Both the position numbers and the translations under genes were made by a program. A stretch of 64,000 bases of DNA from GCA-2731375 sp002731375 (GTDB taxonomy: Bacteria; Pseudomonadota; Alphaproteobacteria; GCA-2731375), in the NCBI GenBank assembly GCA_030752605.1, contig JASMDX010000021.1, positions 4,700 to 68,699 on the forward strand, written 5' to 3'. Positions 60,987 to 64,000 of the stretch are shown piece after piece. Position 1 is the stretch's first letter. Every line of letters begins with the position of its first letter. The notes under the pieces were generated by a model. The model was not told the DNA's origin, did no database searches, and was given only the letters and a program-made list of their open reading frames with translations.

Positions 60987-61862
60987 ATGATCGTTTCCGC
61001 CTCATACCGCACGGATATTCCGGCCTTTTATGCCGCCTGGTTTGCACAGCGGCTGGCGTTGGGTCACATCATGGTCGCCAACCCCTATGGCGGCAGGCCT
61101 TATCGGGTCGCGCTGCGGGGCGATGACGTCGATGGCTTCGTCTTTTGGAGCCGGAATATGCTGCCTTTCCGGAACAATCTGGCAATCCTGGCGGCGCCAT
61201 TCATGGTGCAATACACCATCACGGGCTATCCCCGCGCCCTGGAACCATCGGTGCTGACGGCGGCCCAGGCAATCGACGATATCAAGGCCCTGGCCCGGCA
61301 GTATGGCGGCAGAGCGGTGGTCTGGCGTTATGATCCCATTGTCTTCGCGGATCTGACCGATGCCGCCTTCCACTGCCGCAATTTTTCCGCGTTGGCTGGC
61401 GCCCTGAAGGGTTCGGTGGACGAGGTTTGCGTCTCCTTCGCGCAGATCTACCGCAAAAGCCGCCGCAACCTGGATTTGGCCGCGCGACAGCACGGTTTCA
61501 CCTGGCGAGATCCCGATTGGGAGGAAAAACATGCTTTGCTGGAGGAATTACAGGCCATCGCCGCCGCGCACGGCATGCGCCTAACCGTTTGCAGTCAGCC
61601 CGAGGCGGGCGGCACCGGCGCGGCATGTATTGACGTCATGCGCCTGTCCGACCTGGCCGGCCACGCCATCAAGGCTTGGCAAAAGGGCAACCGCGAGGGC
61701 TGTCTGTGCGCCGAAAGCCGCGACATCGGCGCCTACGACACCTGCCCCCACGGCTGCGCCTACTGCTACGCCGTCCGCGACTGCGACAAGGCCCTGGCGA
61801 ATTATCGCCGGCATGATGCGGACAACGAGCGGCTTGCCCCTCCCTCGAATAGTCGCCGCTAA
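60987..61862 (+). CDS. DUF1848 protein
   Basis: A 291-aa protein of the DUF1848 family. IVSASYRTDIPAFYAAWF near 2-19, VANPYGGRPYRVAL near 29-42 and FVFWSRNMLPF near 51-61 are the family opening. The C-terminus has a cysteine cluster CPHGCAYCYA near 252-261 after GCLCAESRDIGAYDTC, resembling a metal or iron-sulfur site. Reaction unknown; radical SAM relation is possible from the Cys pattern but the CxxxCxxC sits at the C-terminus. It is divergent from dnaK. Confidence 0.88.
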   Translation: MIVSASYRTDIPAFYAAWFAQRLALGHIMVANPYGGRPYRVALRGDDVDGFVFWSRNMLPFRNNLAILAAPFMVQYTITGYPRALEPSVLTAAQAIDDIKALARQYGGRAVVWRYDPIVFADLTDAAFHCRNFSALAGALKGSVDEVCVSFAQIYRKSRRNLDLAARQHGFTWRDPDWEEKHALLEELQAIAAAHGMRLTVCSQPEAGGTGAACIDVMRLSDLAGHAIKAWQKGNREGCLCAESRDIGAYDTCPHGCAYCYAVRDCDKALANYRRHDADNERLAPPSNSRR

Positions 61863-61900
61863 GCACGGCATGCGCATTACTGAATCTGCTCGATCAAAAT

Positions 61901-61925
61901 GGCAACGGATTGCTAATCCGCTGCC
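61901..61925 (+). other. Hairpin with tRNA-Ser(GCT)-like anticodon arm
   Basis: GGCAACGGATTGCTAATCCG plus CTGCC forms a hairpin whose loop TTGCTAA and CGGA/TCCG stem resemble the anticodon arm of tRNA-Ser(GCT). No acceptor or T-arm in normal spacing is seen, so this is at most a fragment. It lies between the DUF1848 gene and glpD, where base composition begins to change. Confidence 0.25.
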
Positions 61926-62050
61926 CTGTGTGAGCATGAGGCTCCCACCGGCGAGGATATTTATATCTACAGAGCGGCGGGCAGATTTTCGGGGGGTGGA
62001 GGTGGCGCTACGGCAAGGTTACGGCAAGGGCAAGAGCGTCTGACTGTGGA

Positions 62051-63625
62051 TTAGGATACAAGGTGTTGTTTGCGGACGTACGATTTGTAATCGTCAATCT
62101 CCATTTTCACCCTATCTTCGTCCCAATTGAGGACATCGGCAACGGCTTCCGCTGCACAACGTATGGCGTCCGGCGGAAGTTTGACTTGCCAACCAAGATT
62201 GGTTCGGCGAAACAGGATGTCGACCAAATGTGCCGGTGCTTCGTGCTGAGCGATGTGGCGCAAAACCCCCGTGGTGACCTCGGGGTGATCCGGAACTAGC
62301 GGCAGCGTATTGGTGTTTTTCGGAAAGGCGCTTGCTTCGTAGGACACATCGGTGCTCTTGCCTTCGAGAGGTAGTAGGCGCTGTACCCGCTGAACCATGT
62401 CTCGCGCTGCTGCCCGGTGGTGCATCACCCAGCCCCAAGTCAATGTCATTGCATTTTCCATACCCTCACGACCGAGGTCATGAAAAACACCGGAAGGCGC
62501 ACGCTTTCCCTTGGCACGATTGGGGTCAAACGTTATGGGACGAGCACCTGCCCATGACAATTCAACATCTGAGCGCTTCAGCTTCAGGGCCGGTAGCATG
62601 TAATTAATTTCGTCCAGCAAAAATGTTACGTCGTCTTCGGTCGGGTGCACATCCTCTATGTCCCCTTCAAAGACAGTTTCGGTCGGCCCGATGTAGTGAA
62701 GGTCGCCCCACGGGAGACAGAACATGTGCTCGTTTTCGCGGTTTAAACCTGCGATGCCAAACCCTCGATATTTTTCCGGAAGACAAACAGCAATGTGCGT
62801 CCCTTTTACTGCCACGATCTTACGCCCGGGAGGTGAAGCCGGTGCCGCCATTTGGTTCACCTCATCGATCCACGCGCCTGTAAGGTTTAACAATATCCGC
62901 GCACGGATATTCGCAATTGATGAGGAGGCGTTGAGACGATCTTTGAGTGCCGCTTGCCAACCTCCGTCGGGCTGTTGGTCAAGTCGTGTGACTTCAGTGT
63001 AGTTACGTACCAGCGCACCATGCTTGTTTGCCTCAAGCAGGGCATCCAGGCATAGCCGCTCCGGCCAAACAAACTGGTAGTCGCGGAAGCTGAACACGCT
63101 GACCATTGACGCTGGATCGCGGAGGCACCCGACCAAAGGATGTTCGGCGGCGGCAACCCTTGGATTGCGTCGACGGTACCGAATGGATGGTCCGCCAAAG
63201 TTTAGTATACCGAGCAATGCCGCGCCAATGTCGACTTGCCAACCGGGATAGGCGTCACCTTTGTAAACAGGAATCGCCATATCAAGGGCGCGCAGACGCT
63301 CAGGCGTATTAGTCAAGAATTCGCGTCGAGCATTTAGTGAGCGTACCGCCATGTTGAGGGCCGTCCGCAGGCGGCTCGGACGCGTCAAAAACTCCAGCGG
63401 CGAGCGTTCTGGCGCTAAATATCTCAGCCCACAATGCAGGATCCGGCTCGACCGACTACTCGCAGCCGACGCGAAGTCATTCTTCTCCACCAGAAGTACG
63501 TTGTATCCTTCGGCAGCTAGGTGTTGGGCTGTGCTGCAGCCGTTTATACCGCCACCGATGATCAGAACATCGACATCCCTGTGATCCAGTTCTTCAAGTG
63601 GGACCCGGCTACCCAATCCGCTCAT
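62051..63625 (-). CDS. glpD: FAD-dependent glycerol-3-phosphate dehydrogenase
   Basis: A 524-aa membrane-associated flavoprotein that oxidises sn-glycerol-3-phosphate to dihydroxyacetone phosphate and feeds electrons to quinone. The FAD motif is VLIIGGGINGCSTAQHLAAE near 20-39, and ASAASSRSSRILHCGLRYL near 52-70 is the GlpD family motif, here with HCG where HGG is usual. The C-terminal DUF/CTD is present (LVPDHPEVTTGVLRHIAQHE). Codon use and base composition look A+T-richer than in most of the window. It lies between two tRNA-like remnants. Confidence 0.85.
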   Translation of the reverse strand: MSGLGSRVPLEELDHRDVDVLIIGGGINGCSTAQHLAAEGYNVLLVEKNDFASAASSRSSRILHCGLRYLAPERSPLEFLTRPSRLRTALNMAVRSLNARREFLTNTPERLRALDMAIPVYKGDAYPGWQVDIGAALLGILNFGGPSIRYRRRNPRVAAAEHPLVGCLRDPASMVSVFSFRDYQFVWPERLCLDALLEANKHGALVRNYTEVTRLDQQPDGGWQAALKDRLNASSSIANIRARILLNLTGAWIDEVNQMAAPASPPGRKIVAVKGTHIAVCLPEKYRGFGIAGLNRENEHMFCLPWGDLHYIGPTETVFEGDIEDVHPTEDDVTFLLDEINYMLPALKLKRSDVELSWAGARPITFDPNRAKGKRAPSGVFHDLGREGMENAMTLTWGWVMHHRAAARDMVQRVQRLLPLEGKSTDVSYEASAFPKNTNTLPLVPDHPEVTTGVLRHIAQHEAPAHLVDILFRRTNLGWQVKLPPDAIRCAAEAVADVLNWDEDRVKMEIDDYKSYVRKQHLVS

Positions 63626-63828
63626 TTGCTGTGACCTTTAACTGAAATCAGACCAGCCTGTAACTTAGCCTCTCCACCCTGCGGGAGGCCATAATTCTGT
63701 CACAATACGGTCACAACAAGGGTTCTGAATGTGCTATAATTAGGGCTCAACCCAAATCGTTATGGGGGGCCGGGATTTAAGGGATAGGTTGCAGGAGACT
63801 ACAAGATTTCAATAGCGGGTATGATTAC

Positions 63829-63905
63829 GAAGTCGTAGCTCAACTGGATAGAGTGTCTGACTACGGATCAGGAGGTTGGGAGTTCGAATCTTCCTGGGCG
63901 CGCCA
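63829..63905 (+). pseudogene. Degenerate tRNA-Arg(ACG)
   Basis: The D arm (TAGCTC...GAG), anticodon arm CTGACTACGGATCAG with anticodon ACG, T arm GGGAGTTCGAATCTTCC and terminal CCA (63903-63905) are all in place, as in tRNA-Arg(ACG). The 5' acceptor strand GAAGTCG cannot pair with the 3' strand TGGGCGC (three mismatches and two wobbles), where the normal sequence would be GCGCCC followed by a G. Length is 77 nt. This is either a decayed gene or the 3'-derived duplicate left at an integration site. Confidence 0.65.
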
Positions 63906-64000
63906 GTAAATCAATGGGTTAGATGCCGTTTACGCGGCGTTCAAAAATTCAAGGCACCACGCGACCTCCCAACCTTGTTGTTGGCTAGCAGTTTAGCTGA

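Noticed and set aside
61901..61925. Complete tRNA-Ser(GCT)
   Set aside because: Only an anticodon-arm-like hairpin is present; no acceptor, D or T arm in correct spacing.
1..64000. CRISPR arrays, transposases or integrases
   Set aside because: No regularly spaced repeats, no transposase or integrase frame and no terminal repeats of an insertion sequence were found in the window.

Overview
The window looks like a chromosomal segment of a heterotrophic alphaproteobacterium, most likely Rhodospirillales-like. The evidence is a fused TrpE-TrpG anthranilate synthase, an RpoH-type promoter of the alphaproteobacterial kind (CTTG, 18 nt, CCTATAT) ahead of dnaK, a TRAP dicarboxylate-type transporter, many acyl-CoA and flavin enzymes, and generally high G+C with GC-rich third codon positions. 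The lineage is an inference from gene content; no rRNA or single-copy phylogenetic marker other than dnaK/dnaJ is present.

Layout. 0-3.5 kb: an M23 cell-wall peptidase, a broken metallo-beta-lactamase-fold gene and gdhA. 3.5-19.7 kb: a catabolic or detoxification stretch with MBL-fold hydrolases, three luciferase-like (LLM) oxidoreductases, a flavin reductase, a small ABM monooxygenase, MaoC and enoyl-CoA hydratases, an acyl-CoA ligase, a ThDP decarboxylase next to an altronate/galactarate dehydratase-like enzyme, a ketopantoate reductase-like protein, a sugar-nucleotide-type epimerase and a 3-hydroxyisobutyrate dehydrogenase-like protein. 19.7-40.1 kb: the most distinctive block, with a three-subunit molybdenum hydroxylase, an IclR regulator, three complete sets of ATP-dependent hydantoinase/oxoprolinase subunits (HyuA and HyuB), and a six-gene minus-strand unit dctP-dctQ-dctM-hyuA-hyuB-(alanine-racemase-like). 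The racemase-like protein keeps the PLP lysine but carries Phe where the second catalytic base Tyr is expected. I infer a pathway that imports a cyclic amide, lactam or hydantoin, oxidises it and opens the ring at the cost of ATP; the substrate cannot be read from the sequence.

40-56 kb: D-cysteine desulfhydrase-like enzyme, a GIY-YIG (DUF123) protein, a second MBL/thioesterase pair, an acyl-CoA ligase plus long MaoC-type dehydratase pair, a two-gene ThDP decarboxylase, trpE(G), enoyl-CoA hydratase, a ferredoxin-P450 pair and a PEP mutase/isocitrate lyase-family enzyme. 56-64 kb: an MFS gene split by a stop codon, dnaK-dnaJ, a DUF1848 protein, a compositionally different glpD and a degenerate tRNA-Arg.

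A second theme is gene decay. At least seven protein genes (MBL at 1.65 kb, MetE-like at 19.75 kb, SDR at 40.2 kb, a small possible lipoprotein at 42.5 kb, an uncertain frame at 49 kb, a HigA antitoxin tail at 51.7 kb, MFS at 56.2-57.4 kb) and one tRNA are interrupted or truncated. The interrupting codons include TGA, TAA and TAG, so reassignment of one stop codon does not explain them. A third theme is tight packing: five convergent gene pairs end with interlocked stop codons in a 4-bp YTAR overlap.
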